Origin: Calothrix anomala FACHB-343
GTDB lineage: Bacteria; Cyanobacteriota; Cyanobacteriia; Cyanobacteriales; Nostocaceae
DNA: 64,000 bases
Assembly (NCBI RefSeq): GCF_014696435.1
Contig: NZ_JACJQG010000010.1
Location: 108,576 to 172,575, forward strand
Direction: 5' to 3'
The first letter of the stretch is position 1. Every line of letters begins with the position of its first letter. A model generated the notes under the pieces. It was not told the origin of the DNA. It searched no databases and was given only the letters and a program-made list of their open reading frames with translations. Shown piece by piece: positions 46,577 to 56,023 of the stretch. Position numbers and translations under genes: made by a program.

Positions 46577-48586
46577 TTAGGATTTTGCTGCATCAGAAAC
46601 AATCAGTACTAGCCGCTGCTGCACGAGCTCCTGAAAGCGCGAGATTGCATCCATTCGTGCTTGCCCAACGAGTCCATGCTGATTCAGTAAAAGGTGAAGG
46701 GGTTGGTGTCCGTCTGCATCAGCAAGCAACTTGAAGAGAGATTGTGAAATTTCTACTGCTTGACTACCCTGAGCTTGGCAAATTAAGAAGAAGCTTAATT
46801 TAGAACTGTTACCGCTTGCCTGTAGGTGTACCTGCGGACCCAGAGTAAAATGCATTGTTTCAAAACGTTGTTTAGTAATTGAAAGGGGACAGAGCAATTG
46901 ATCGCCCAGAACCAAAGCATCCATTTTGGTTGAGAGGAGCATGATAATGGCTTGTTCTGGTGTTTCAACAATTGGTTCACCACGTACATTCATACTGGTA
47001 TTAACTAGAACAGGAACTCCAGTTATCTGAGCAAAGACTGTCAGAAGAGTATGCAGGTCTGGGGTCCGTTTGCGATCCACAGTTTGTACCCGCGCTGTTC
47101 CATCTTCATGAGTCACCGCCTGCAACCGATTTCTCCATTCATCTCGTACCTTGACGACGCGCAGCATATAGGGGCTTTCAGGATCGGAACCCATCTGAAA
47201 ATAAGTTTCAGCTGCTTCAGCAAGCACAAGAGGAGCGTAGGGTCGAAACTCTTCCCTGTACTTAATTGCATGATTTAGGTGACGCCAAGTCTCCCGTTCA
47301 AAGGGCGAAGCAAGAATCGAGCGATGCCCTAGAGCACGAGGTCCAAATTCAGATCCGCCATAGAACCAACCCACAACCTGACCAGCAACAAGACGTTTAG
47401 CAACCTCCACGAAGTCTGCTGATGCAACATCTAGACGAGTGCAATAAGCATTAATAGCGACTGAAATTTCTGCTGGGCTATACGAACGACCAAGAAAGTC
47501 GTGTTCCAGTAAGGCACCTTTTGTACACCCGGATGAGAAGTAGTGAGCTGCTGCTGCTGCTCCAATACAAATACCAGCATCATTACTGGCAGGCATAATG
47601 TAAAAAGCTTCTACTCCAGACTGCTCAAGAATCTTTTGATTAGCAACGCTATTTAGAGCGACCCCACCTGAGTAAGCAAGCTGCCGATTACCAGTCGAAT
47701 TAATTGCTTGGCGGGCACGCTCTACAAGAGCGATTTCTAAATCACGCTGAATCCGGGCAGCAAGATTACTATAAACTATCGGTGTCTGACGGGAGTTTGC
47801 CTTGCATAAGCCAACCTTCCAAGATACTCCAAATTGGAGTCGTCCTGTGTCATCACGTGTTAAGAGAGAAGGACTAAACAGAGCGGCTTTACCATAAGGC
47901 GCAAGACCCATGAGTTTCCCACCTTCCTGCCAATCTCCAAAGATATATTGGGAAACAGCGGCATAGGTCTCGCCTAATGAAGAACTGCCGCACATGGGAT
48001 GAAAAGAACGTGCAACATTCCGTGACACGAGCCGATAGCTATGTTTGTTGAACTCATAGACTGACTCAGCGTGATAAGGAGGACGTGGAACCGGAACTGG
48101 TCGTTCAATGTAATAGGCTAGCTCCATCCCATCCAAAATCAGGTCGTCTGCACCAATCACAGTGCCACCAGAGCCGTCAATCACCATCACCGTAGCACTA
48201 TCAAACGGTGAGCAGTAAAATGCTGCAAATGCATGGGCGAGATGATGTGATACGTAGACTGACTTAGGTCCTAGCGGATCGAACAAATCAAACTCTTCGT
48301 CGGCAAGAGGAAATCCAAGACCAACCTGACCAGGTAGCAAATTCTGAATGTTGAATGCAAACAGGTTAACGTCATCGGCTGAAATACCTACTGCGTCGAG
48401 ACAGTAGTCTACTGCCTGCCGTGTACTGAGATAGGGACGTCCATCGTGCTTAATCCGTGTTAATCTTTCGAGTTGCACCGCGACTTCGATACGCCCGTTT
48501 ATAAATACACAAGCTGATGCATCGTGACTGCAAGAGATGCCAACAATGATCTGGGAATCTTCTTTCGTAGACTGAGTGAGCGACAT
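46577..48586 (-). CDS. NodU/CmcH-type O-carbamoyltransferase with a C-terminal extension
   Basis: It transfers a carbamoyl group from carbamoyl phosphate to a hydroxyl via a carbamoyl-adenylate. The Kae1-like N-domain shows IIVGISCSHDASACVF near residue 12, VSHHLAHAFAAFYCSPFDSA near 110-130, TVMVIDGSGGTVI and the LAYSGGVALNSVANQKI block near 305. The C-domain contains WFYGGSEFGPRALGHRSIL and VLVNTSMNVRGEPIV. At 669 residues it exceeds the usual 550-600 by a C-terminal region of about 95 that I do not recognise. Family members include SxtI, TobZ and NodU. It heads the minus-strand operon with dmpF. Confidence 0.92.
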   Translation of the reverse strand: MSLTQSTKEDSQIIVGISCSHDASACVFINGRIEVAVQLERLTRIKHDGRPYLSTRQAVDYCLDAVGISADDVNLFAFNIQNLLPGQVGLGFPLADEEFDLFDPLGPKSVYVSHHLAHAFAAFYCSPFDSATVMVIDGSGGTVIGADDLILDGMELAYYIERPVPVPRPPYHAESVYEFNKHSYRLVSRNVARSFHPMCGSSSLGETYAAVSQYIFGDWQEGGKLMGLAPYGKAALFSPSLLTRDDTGRLQFGVSWKVGLCKANSRQTPIVYSNLAARIQRDLEIALVERARQAINSTGNRQLAYSGGVALNSVANQKILEQSGVEAFYIMPASNDAGICIGAAAAAHYFSSGCTKGALLEHDFLGRSYSPAEISVAINAYCTRLDVASADFVEVAKRLVAGQVVGWFYGGSEFGPRALGHRSILASPFERETWRHLNHAIKYREEFRPYAPLVLAEAAETYFQMGSDPESPYMLRVVKVRDEWRNRLQAVTHEDGTARVQTVDRKRTPDLHTLLTVFAQITGVPVLVNTSMNVRGEPIVETPEQAIIMLLSTKMDALVLGDQLLCPLSITKQRFETMHFTLGPQVHLQASGNSSKLSFFLICQAQGSQAVEISQSLFKLLADADGHQPLHLLLNQHGLVGQARMDAISRFQELVQQRLVLIVSDAAKS

Positions 48587-48748
48587 AAGAAGAATTAAAG
48601 GGCGATTGAAGAACTTAAACAGGCAAGTTATTGAAGAATCGATAACATTTAGTCTTTAGAAACTAACTGTAAACGTTATTCAATCAAAAGTTGCACATCG
48701 CATGATCGTTGTAAAAAGTTGGCATTGCACATTAGCGGGATTACTTCA

Positions 48749-48902
48749 GGCGTTGCATCATCAAAGGATGAACTGCCTTGCTGAGAGGTGAGCGAGACGG
48801 ATTGCTTCGCGAATCTAAAGAACACACGAGCCGATGAATTCCAGGCTTGGGAACTGGAGTGGGATGCTCACGTTCTGAAATATCCCTTGATTGTGCAACG
48901 CC
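48749..48902. repeat. 154-bp element bounded by 9-bp inverted repeats (MITE-like)
   Basis: GGCGTTGCA (48749-48757) and TGCAACGCC (48894-48902) are perfect inverted ends, with no coding frame inside. The end sequence also occurs at 45099 and, as GGCGTTGCTGAAT, at 56590. It fills most of the 322-bp gap 48587-48908. Confidence 0.5.
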
Positions 48903-48908
48903 AAAAAT

Positions 48909-49310
48909 TTAACTAAAAACTAAGCGTACTCCAAGGAGTGAAAATAACCCTGCAAGCCTTGCTTCTACTTGATCGTCTGTATAGTTAGCGTAAGATGCCC
49001 TACGTTCATTAATTCGGGATATTTCTCTTTCAAGGGGTATAATGTCTCCCTTGTCAGACGCAACATCTATCAACAAGTCATCTACTCCAATATCACTTAG
49101 ATATTTAACATCAATGAGTTTTTCTATTGGAATACCCTTTATTTCATGCCCATAGAAGCCCATAGCGCATAAAAGACTTTCACTAACAGCCAAAAAAATT
49201 GATTCCTGCGCTTCTTGACCAGATTTCATGGAAAAAGATTCTGCACCATTCCTAGAGATACGAAGCCACTTATCACGTGAAATATTGAGCGACTGTAGCT
49301 CTTTTGGCAT
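48909..49310 (-). CDS. Hypothetical protein inside the biosynthetic region
   Basis: 133 residues, soluble, mixed alpha/beta; no family recognised. MPKELQSLNISRDKWLRISR starts it, and ERRASYANYTDDQVEARLAG lies near the end. It directly adjoins the MITE-like element and is separated from the next biosynthetic gene by 558 bp, so its membership in the pathway is doubtful. Confidence 0.45.
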   Translation of the reverse strand: MPKELQSLNISRDKWLRISRNGAESFSMKSGQEAQESIFLAVSESLLCAMGFYGHEIKGIPIEKLIDVKYLSDIGVDDLLIDVASDKGDIIPLEREISRINERRASYANYTDDQVEARLAGLFSLLGVRLVFS

Positions 49311-49868
49311 AGGACAACTCCATTTATATTATTGATGAAAATTTTTTCAGAGGTCATTTATAAAGTAAAAATAAAATTCTTGTAGGGTGTGTTATGGCTA
49401 AAATAGTGCAGAAATATAACTCTTGTGGGACGGGCATCTTGCCCATCCCACAAGAAAGTGATAATGCAACATTTTAGCCTTGCCACGCCACTACTTAAGA
49501 TTTACTTTATAAATAGTCTCTCAAAGACTATATCAAAACTATGCTTCTATGCTTTTAGTTTAAATTATTTTTTAGGTTTTATGTTAAAAAACTAATATAA
49601 ATTTTAAGATATTGTAAATAATGAAAATTTTGTTTGTCATAGTATCACAAACTCCGATTGATTACCTATATTTTATAGGGTAATAAAATATGTATTTAAT
49701 GGAAGTTTTGCATATTGCGTGATAGAGAAGAAATTGCCCTGAAACCTACTATCCTATATACCACAACATATATACTGCCGCACTTATAGCCAATTTCTCA
49801 CTCTGTATTTCTAAAATATTCCTACAGAATCAATGTTCTTGTTCCACTAATTAATTAAGTAGATTGCC
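49311..49868. other. Gap with a dispersed hairpin and the promoter of the second operon
   Basis: TCTTGTGGGA (49421-49430) and TCCCACAAGA (49446-49455) bracket an inner GGGCA/TGCCC stem, a strong hairpin of the dispersed-repeat type. The rest, especially 49540-49700, is very AT-rich and presumably holds the promoter for the plus-strand operon starting at 49869. No gene seen. Confidence 0.55.
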
Positions 49869-50639
49869 ATGTCCTTGTATTCACTTACATCAAGTGAGTT
49901 AGAAGCTTACGAAAAAGATGGCTTTTGCGTAGTTGCTGGTCTTTTGTCAGTAGATGAGCTTGAAGTAGTCTACTCTCTACTTGATGAAGCCAAATCTTTA
50001 GTTGCCAGAGGTGAGGTTTCTAAAAGTTGGCAAACAGACATAACAGCTTGGGAGCGAGACTCGACTTCTGATTCCTTAATTGTAAGAAAAGTTCCAGCGC
50101 CCTTTGATCACTCGGAACGGTTTCGCAGTATTTTCAGTAGTCCAGTATTACTGGACCGGGTTGAGCAACTGATTGGTTCAGAAATTTTTCTACACTCATC
50201 GAAACTTATCTTTAAGCCACCTCAGATAGGACGACGTAAGCCTCTACACCAAGACCTAGCTTATTGGGAGGACATGCCAGCTCGGCAAGTCACTGTTTGG
50301 TGTGCAATTGATCCTGCAACACCAGAGAATGGTTGCTTGGAAGTGATACCTGGATCTCATAAGCAAGGTTTAATTCCACACGCTGAGTTAGAGGACTGGC
50401 AGATCGATGAGCATACTTTAGAGAACCGACCAGTTTGTATACCAATGAATGCAGGCGATGTCATGTTTTTAGATGTTCTAACAATTCACGCCAGTCTCGC
50501 GAATCGATCAAATTGTGGGCGCTTAGCAGCAATTGTAAATTACTACTCTGAACCGCGTCGTCCTGATCAGCGCTCTAAATATGGCTCAGAAATTCCTCTC
50601 AGGACATGTAGTTTATTGTCTGCAACTACTTCAAATTAA
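49869..50639 (+). CDS. PhyH-type Fe(II)/2-oxoglutarate dioxygenase
   Basis: 256 residues. Metal triad: HQD at 127-129 (KPLHQDLAYW) and His207 (IHASLANRS), with Arg213 for 2-oxoglutarate. WCAIDPATPENGCLEVIPGS precedes the C-terminal strand, as in phytanoyl-CoA dioxygenase relatives. It hydroxylates or desaturates an unknown small molecule. SxtS in the saxitoxin pathway belongs to the same broad family. First gene of the second plus-strand operon. Confidence 0.88.
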   Translation: MSLYSLTSSELEAYEKDGFCVVAGLLSVDELEVVYSLLDEAKSLVARGEVSKSWQTDITAWERDSTSDSLIVRKVPAPFDHSERFRSIFSSPVLLDRVEQLIGSEIFLHSSKLIFKPPQIGRRKPLHQDLAYWEDMPARQVTVWCAIDPATPENGCLEVIPGSHKQGLIPHAELEDWQIDEHTLENRPVCIPMNAGDVMFLDVLTIHASLANRSNCGRLAAIVNYYSEPRRPDQRSKYGSEIPLRTCSLLSATTSN

Positions 50640-50681
50640 CGATCAACAAGAAATCAAAGCTCAACGATTTGAAAAAAGGCT

Positions 50682-51725
50682 ATGCGGTACAATATGCACT
50701 TCATATCTCAGCATCTCGATGACGACCTTGAACGTCTAATTCATACGGTTGCGATGACACAGCCAGCCCAAGTGCTTGACTCTCTTCTTACAGCCATTGA
50801 AGGATGTGATCCTGGGCTACGGTACAAGGGTGTTCTTACAGCAGCTCTCTCCTTTCAGACATGCGTCTTAGATACAATGCGTCGTGGTCAGCTAACCCGC
50901 GAGGCTCTGAATCAAATTCTACAGGAAGGGATAGGTACTAATACAGACTCCAGTACAAATTTAAACTGCATTTTTGATCGTGCAATCCTTCTTTTTGGAA
51001 TCCGTAGGTCAGGAAACCATGCGCTCATTGAGTGGTTGAAAGGACATTTTGATCCAAATGCAGTTCTTTTTCTAAATAGTGCTGAACCATCACTCTTTCG
51101 CACAACAGCAAGCGAACTGAGTGTTGATGCTTGTACCTATGGAGCAGTTCCAATCCGAGAACACCAAACTTGCCTCATTGTGTCCTATGAGAACTGTGAC
51201 CCACGCCTTTATCCGCTGGTATATAATTCCGGTATTGCAAGTAGAACTGACGCACTGCTTCTGCTGAGGGACTTTCCAAACACTGCGGCTTCGATTGCGC
51301 GAGCAGCACATGACCAACCTGCATTTGGCTATCGCTATCGCATCCGCGACTTTCCCGCTCTATGGTGTATCTATGCCAAATTTATTTTGGATGGGGCACC
51401 GAATTTTCATCCAGTTCTCTATAACGATTGGTTTAAGAGCATCGACAAACGATTTCAGTTAGAAACCACCTTGAAACTTCGGCGATCAGATGCAGGACTT
51501 AACCGAGTTAGTCATTTTGGGCAAGGCAGCTCTTTTGATGCAGTTACTTACGACGGAAACGCCCAAGATATGGACGTCTTGAATCGGTGGGCAACAATGC
51601 TTGAAGACCCGCTGTTTCAATTTCTACTACTAGCAGAAGAGGAAGCTTTACCCTTGAACGATATATTGTTTGGCGGTTTTGACCGAAGTTATTCAGATAT
51701 CTTGGCTATTTGGCAAAAGCGTTAA
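50682..51725 (+). CDS. Sulfotransferase-like protein (PAPS-dependent)
   Basis: 347 residues. FGIRRSGNHALIEWL at 105-119 fits the 5'-phosphosulfate-binding loop, and LLLRDFPNTAASIARA at 192-207 the 3'-phosphate-binding RDxxNxxxS motif. GQGSSF near 280-285 matches a GxGSSF loop seen in bacterial sulfotransferases. The N-terminal 95 residues are an added domain of unknown role. With cysC in the same cluster it implies a sulfated product. The start (50682 or the ATG at 50694) is uncertain. Confidence 0.7.
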   Translation: MRYNMHFISQHLDDDLERLIHTVAMTQPAQVLDSLLTAIEGCDPGLRYKGVLTAALSFQTCVLDTMRRGQLTREALNQILQEGIGTNTDSSTNLNCIFDRAILLFGIRRSGNHALIEWLKGHFDPNAVLFLNSAEPSLFRTTASELSVDACTYGAVPIREHQTCLIVSYENCDPRLYPLVYNSGIASRTDALLLLRDFPNTAASIARAAHDQPAFGYRYRIRDFPALWCIYAKFILDGAPNFHPVLYNDWFKSIDKRFQLETTLKLRRSDAGLNRVSHFGQGSSFDAVTYDGNAQDMDVLNRWATMLEDPLFQFLLLAEEEALPLNDILFGGFDRSYSDILAIWQKR

Positions 51726-52945
51726 CAACTATGAATGTTCTTCATGTTATTCGCCGAGTTACGAATGGTGGAGCTAGTCTTGGTATGCTTCGCCAATGTA
51801 TTGATGGTCCTGAAGGGGTTTGCCAGAAAGTTGTTTCGCTTTGCGAACCAGATTTAAAAGCACTGTCTCGATTTGTTTCAGCAAACGTAGAGGTGATTTG
51901 GAAACGGGAAGACATTCCATCAGCCGTGCTTGCATCCGATATCGTACAGGTTGAATGGTGGAACAATCCAGAAGTTAACGCATTCCTGGTGCAAACTGAT
52001 CTTCCTCCCTGCCGCATTCAAATGCACGCACGCGGACATTTTAGTGCTCCTTGGATGTGCCCAACTGTGTCCCTGCTATCGCGAGTAGATCTTTGCAGTG
52101 TCACAACTCCAAGTGCAGCAAAAAACCCCACTTTTGCAAGAGCGTGCAAGCAGGCTGCTTTGCCTTATCCTCCCTGTATTTTCTCAGCAGCTCCGTTGTT
52201 ATCACTACCACTTGAAACAAGTCAATCCAAAATGAAATTTGGTATTACGTTCGGGTATCTTGGTACAGTTGAGCCAATCAAAATGCATAGTGCTGCTATG
52301 AAAATGGCAGCCGAGATTCTAAAAGCAATTCCAACTGCACGCTTTCGTTTTGCTGGGGAAGGTTCTTTGGATTATTATCGTGAAGAGTGCCAAGCACTAG
52401 GCATAGCGAACCAAGTAGAATTCGATGGCTTCGTTGATAGTCCAGCTAGCTTTCTTTCTGAATTAGATATATTTTTTTACCCGCTCAATCCTTTTACTTA
52501 TGCAACGAGCGAGAAAGCCTTACAAGAGGCAATGGGCATGGGCTTACCGTGCGTCGTGTTTCCGTATGGAGGTATCCAAGATCTTGTAACTCCGCACTGC
52601 GCTGCCATTGCCTCAATCGAGTCTGACTTTGTAGCTGCCTGCATAGCGTTAGGGTTAGATGCAGATCGACGTGCCAAAATTGCTGCGGCTGCAGTACAGC
52701 GCATTCACACTTTCGCTTATATCAGTGATTGGCGAACGCACCTGTACAACACCTGGACTGACCTTATGGGGCATAAAAAGTCTACACGGAATGCGTTGTC
52801 TGTTGCGGATTCCGATCTCTTTACCCATTGTACTAATACATCAGCTATCAATCGTGATGCACTTGAACCTGCACTGCAAGCTGACTTTGATAGAGTTGCT
52901 GCTTTTGTTGAGGAAGGCTATGCGGAATGGATTGAGACAAAGTAG
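51710..52945 (+). CDS. GT4-type glycosyltransferase
   Basis: GT-B fold. A Gly-rich N-terminus (VLHVIRRVTNGGASLGMLRQ), acceptor domain, then the C-terminal donor half with YLGTVEPIKMHSAAMKMAAE and FRFAGEGSLDYYREECQALG, and the EX7E region SEKALQEAMGMGLPCVVFP near 265-283. The frame opens at 51710 inside the sulfotransferase gene; the ATG at 51731 (MNVLHVIRR) is the likelier start. A C-terminal 60-residue tail is extra. It suggests a glycosylated intermediate or product, or a sugar unit carrying the carbamoyl. Confidence 0.85.
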   Translation: MAKALTTMNVLHVIRRVTNGGASLGMLRQCIDGPEGVCQKVVSLCEPDLKALSRFVSANVEVIWKREDIPSAVLASDIVQVEWWNNPEVNAFLVQTDLPPCRIQMHARGHFSAPWMCPTVSLLSRVDLCSVTTPSAAKNPTFARACKQAALPYPPCIFSAAPLLSLPLETSQSKMKFGITFGYLGTVEPIKMHSAAMKMAAEILKAIPTARFRFAGEGSLDYYREECQALGIANQVEFDGFVDSPASFLSELDIFFYPLNPFTYATSEKALQEAMGMGLPCVVFPYGGIQDLVTPHCAAIASIESDFVAACIALGLDADRRAKIAAAAVQRIHTFAYISDWRTHLYNTWTDLMGHKKSTRNALSVADSDLFTHCTNTSAINRDALEPALQADFDRVAAFVEEGYAEWIETK

Positions 52946-53011
52946 GTGTCACTGACTATGACGAAGAAATAACAGAATTAATGATTATCAAGGAACAATA
53001 GGAATCAAGAG

Positions 53012-53929
53012 GTGGAATCGTTAGAAGTGCTTAATCTTGAAACTAAAGAGGTGCCACGAATATCTCGTACGGCTTTTCTTGAACTAACACCAGCTACGAT
53101 AATGAAGTTTGATCGGCCCATCGTTGTGGACTTTCTTGAACCTCCTGAACCAGGTACTATTACTAATCTAATTCGTTCAGAGATTGGTGATCTTCCAGCA
53201 GCTCTGTTTAAGAAATCGCGTGATCCAGAGGCACCTGGGCGATCACAGGTTACAAAAATTCCACTTAACAGCTTCTTCAAAACACCTCTTTATAGTTCAT
53301 CTTCTCACAAAACTATCTACCGGATTGTTACTAATATAAAGTACCAAACTGAATTGATTGATCGAATTATTGGTATGAAAGCAAATCAGTTATTTCCATA
53401 TCAGCAAAGGGGTAACTCTGCTAATCTTTGGATCAATTACGAGGGGCAATTTGGTCGTGCACATTTTGATGAACTCGAGAATTTTAATTTGCAACTGGAA
53501 GGTACAAAGCGTTTTGTCTGCTTACCACCTGGGCGAAGCAACTTTTATATTCGTTCTTTCTGGCGTGGTTTTGGTCATCATTCCCAAGCGGTTAATTTCG
53601 ATGCAGTTGATGAAGCTCGCTTTCCAAAACTTATGAAAGAACTAAGTGCCCGTCGAGAGATTATTCTTCGACCCGGACAGTTACTTTATATCCCTTTAGG
53701 CTGGTGGCATCAGGTTGAGCCTTTGGGAGAAATTAACATCAATTTAAATTTTTGGCTTCATAGTTGGAAAGCCCTGCGTCGTCCCTATGTTTTTATTGAT
53801 GGAGTTTATAAGGTGGTGCTCCGGCAATTACTTGGTCTTTACGATTATCAGCCGGAGCAGAGGCATCAAGTTCCAACCTTCAAGACAACTTTAGAGGGCA
53901 ATACTAATGATAGAGAAGCTCAAAGTTAA
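53012..53929 (+). CDS. JmjC/cupin-8-type Fe(II)/2-oxoglutarate oxygenase
   Basis: 305 residues, GTG start. NLWINYEGQFGRAHFDEL with the HxD at 151 and 153, NFNLQLEGTKRFVCLPP with the substrate Lys/Arg region, and IPLGWWHQVEPL with His233 form the FIH-like metal site. Such proteins hydroxylate small molecules or protein side chains. Second dioxygenase of the cluster. The 3' end overlaps the AONS gene by 23 bp. Confidence 0.85.
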   Translation: MESLEVLNLETKEVPRISRTAFLELTPATIMKFDRPIVVDFLEPPEPGTITNLIRSEIGDLPAALFKKSRDPEAPGRSQVTKIPLNSFFKTPLYSSSSHKTIYRIVTNIKYQTELIDRIIGMKANQLFPYQQRGNSANLWINYEGQFGRAHFDELENFNLQLEGTKRFVCLPPGRSNFYIRSFWRGFGHHSQAVNFDAVDEARFPKLMKELSARREIILRPGQLLYIPLGWWHQVEPLGEININLNFWLHSWKALRRPYVFIDGVYKVVLRQLLGLYDYQPEQRHQVPTFKTTLEGNTNDREAQS

Positions 53930-55142
53930 GCCCACCAATCGCTACCGCAATAACGCAAAAGCGATCGGTATCGGCAATACCTTTTGGGACAATTCTGAGC
54001 ATCATGGACTTGCTGGTATTGTTGCGGATCTTCAGCGGGGTCGCCTGTATACTCAGGAAGGACACAGCTTTGTTAATTTCAGCTGCTGTTCCTATCTTGA
54101 TCTCGACTCACATATTCAAGTTATTGAAGGCGCAATTACAGCATTACGTAAGTTTGGAGTGCTCGATCATTGTATTCCAAGAACTCGAGTTCAAATTCCG
54201 GCTCTCCTTGAATTAGAAGCATCTTTGAGTGAACTGTTCGAGGCACAAGTAGTCAGTGCAATCTCAGCTAGCGTTGCGACCAGTGGCATCCTTCCGTTAA
54301 TTGCATCTGGGCATTTGACGGATGATGAGCGACCATTAATGATTTTTGACAAGAACTGCCATGTTTCAATGCAGCAGGTAAAACCAATTTGTGCCGATGA
54401 GACAGAGATTGTGACCTGTTCTCACCATGATCTGGATTTCATAGAAGATCAGTGCAAGCTTTATGAACGTGTTTGCTATATCTGTGATGGTAGCGACAGT
54501 TTAGGGGGGTATGCGCCAGTTAAGGAGTTAACGCAGCTTCAAGAGTGTTATGGTCTTTATATTTACTACGATGATTCTCATTCAATTTCAGCCTATGGTA
54601 AAAGAGGCGTTGGCTATGTCCGATCGCATATTGATTGCCTCAATGACCATACAATTATTACCGCCACCCTAAATAAGGCGTTTGGAGCCAGTGGCGCAGC
54701 CATTCTGCTTGGTGATCGTTCCCGCGAAACCTTGCGCATTATCGAGCGATTTGCTGGTGCAATCAGCTATTCACAGCCGATGAATATAGCTGCGATCGGT
54801 GCTTGCCTTGCTTCAGCCGACATTCACCGTACCAAAGAACTGCATACTTTGCAGTACAAGCTTCAGAGTAAGATCGCCTTGTTTGACAGTTTGGTGCCTA
54901 CTGCACAGGCAGGGTCTACCTTTCCCATTCGGTTAGTTCCAGCTGCAGACAGCGAAGTGATTACGCTAGGGAAACTTCTCTTTGAAGCGGGCTATTATGT
55001 TTCCCCAGTATTCTTTCCGATTGTTGCTCGCGGTACTGCAGGTTTAAGGGTGATGATGCGAACCGGGCAAACAGATGACGATATTCGAGGTCTCGCGCAA
55101 GTCATCATTAACAATCGCCTCTTATCGGAGGTTGCAAAATGA
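53907..55142 (+). CDS. Alpha-oxoamine synthase (AONS/KBL-type PLP enzyme)
   Basis: Condenses an amino acid with an acyl-CoA (or acyl-ACP) with loss of CO2. 411 residues. FSCCSYLDLDSHIQVIEGA at the N-terminus, FDKNCHVSMQQVKPIC, ICDGSDSLGGYAPVKEL with the cofactor Asp, YYDDSHSISAYGKRGVGYV, and the Schiff-base Lys257 in ATLNKAFGASGAA. The closest functional analogues by context are the AONS domain of SxtA, CqsA and biotin BioF; sequence alone does not choose. GAGGG lies 8-10 bp before the ATG. Its stop overlaps the next start as ATGA. Confidence 0.9.
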   Translation: MIEKLKVKPTNRYRNNAKAIGIGNTFWDNSEHHGLAGIVADLQRGRLYTQEGHSFVNFSCCSYLDLDSHIQVIEGAITALRKFGVLDHCIPRTRVQIPALLELEASLSELFEAQVVSAISASVATSGILPLIASGHLTDDERPLMIFDKNCHVSMQQVKPICADETEIVTCSHHDLDFIEDQCKLYERVCYICDGSDSLGGYAPVKELTQLQECYGLYIYYDDSHSISAYGKRGVGYVRSHIDCLNDHTIITATLNKAFGASGAAILLGDRSRETLRIIERFAGAISYSQPMNIAAIGACLASADIHRTKELHTLQYKLQSKIALFDSLVPTAQAGSTFPIRLVPAADSEVITLGKLLFEAGYYVSPVFFPIVARGTAGLRVMMRTGQTDDDIRGLAQVIINNRLLSEVAK

Positions 55143-56023
55143 TGGCATTATCTGTGACTGGTCGCGCCATTCCCCGCAGCGTACTCTACACGCCTGCTCT
55201 CGATCCTCAGCGTCTAGCCAAGGCACTCCAATACGACAGCGATCTTCACCTGATCGATCTAGAAGACTCAGTGCCTCGAATGAAAAAAGAATACGCACGT
55301 AGTTTGTGTAGGAATGCGTTGATGGCTGCTCCTGTTCCACAACTGATGGCGGTGCGTATCAACCCCATACATAGTGCAGAGGTCTATCGGGATTTAGTCA
55401 TGCTGCTGGATGCGCCAATACGTCCGGGCTTTCTCTTCATGACAATGGTTGAAACTGAGTCTGAGGTTGATTGTCTGCGGCGATCACTTGCAGAGGTCAA
55501 TTGGCAACCGCAGATTTATGCTACTATTGAGACCGTAGCTGCGATTCAGAATATCGCTACGCTAGTCACAAAACTGGATGGTATAATTCTTGGCTCAGCT
55601 GATTTAGCAGCTACACTGGGTGTACCAATCTCTCAAAGTGCTCTAAGGTCAGCACGCCAAGCAATGGCTCTAGCAGCTGCTGGTGCTGGGATCGGCTGTT
55701 TAGACACAGGCAACTTTCACCTCGACAAGCCTGAGCTTCTCGAAGCTGAGATTACTGAGGCAAAAGCAATGGGTTTTCATGGAAAGGGTACTGTTCATCC
55801 AAAAGAGTTGCCAGCAATTAATGCAGCCTTTCGCCCAGATCAGGAAGAACTTTTTCAAGCAAGACGTATTATCGAAGCCTCTGAAGCCTCAGCAGAAGGT
55901 GTTTGTATACTCGATGGCTCCATGATTGGACCTCCTTTCATCCGCAAAGCAAAACAACTACTTGCTGATAACTTAGCTTGGCAGAGCTTCTTTAGAAGAA
56001 CTACAACGGAGACGAGGAGATGA
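55139..56023 (+). CDS. CitE/HpcH-type CoA-ester lyase
   Basis: 294 residues. RSVLYTPALDPQRLAKALQY, LHLIDLEDSVP with the acidic metal-binding region, MAVRINPIHSAEVYRDL, TMVETESEVDCLRRSL and a C-terminal GFHGKGTVHPKELPAINAAF match malyl-/citramalyl-/methylmalyl-CoA lyases. It cleaves or forms a 3-hydroxyacyl-CoA by an aldol-type reaction. Behind a GGAGG site and coupled by ATGA to AONS and, on the other side, to the MaoC gene. Likely makes or trims the acyl-CoA used by AONS. Confidence 0.88.
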   Translation: MMALSVTGRAIPRSVLYTPALDPQRLAKALQYDSDLHLIDLEDSVPRMKKEYARSLCRNALMAAPVPQLMAVRINPIHSAEVYRDLVMLLDAPIRPGFLFMTMVETESEVDCLRRSLAEVNWQPQIYATIETVAAIQNIATLVTKLDGIILGSADLAATLGVPISQSALRSARQAMALAAAGAGIGCLDTGNFHLDKPELLEAEITEAKAMGFHGKGTVHPKELPAINAAFRPDQEELFQARRIIEASEASAEGVCILDGSMIGPPFIRKAKQLLADNLAWQSFFRRTTTETRR

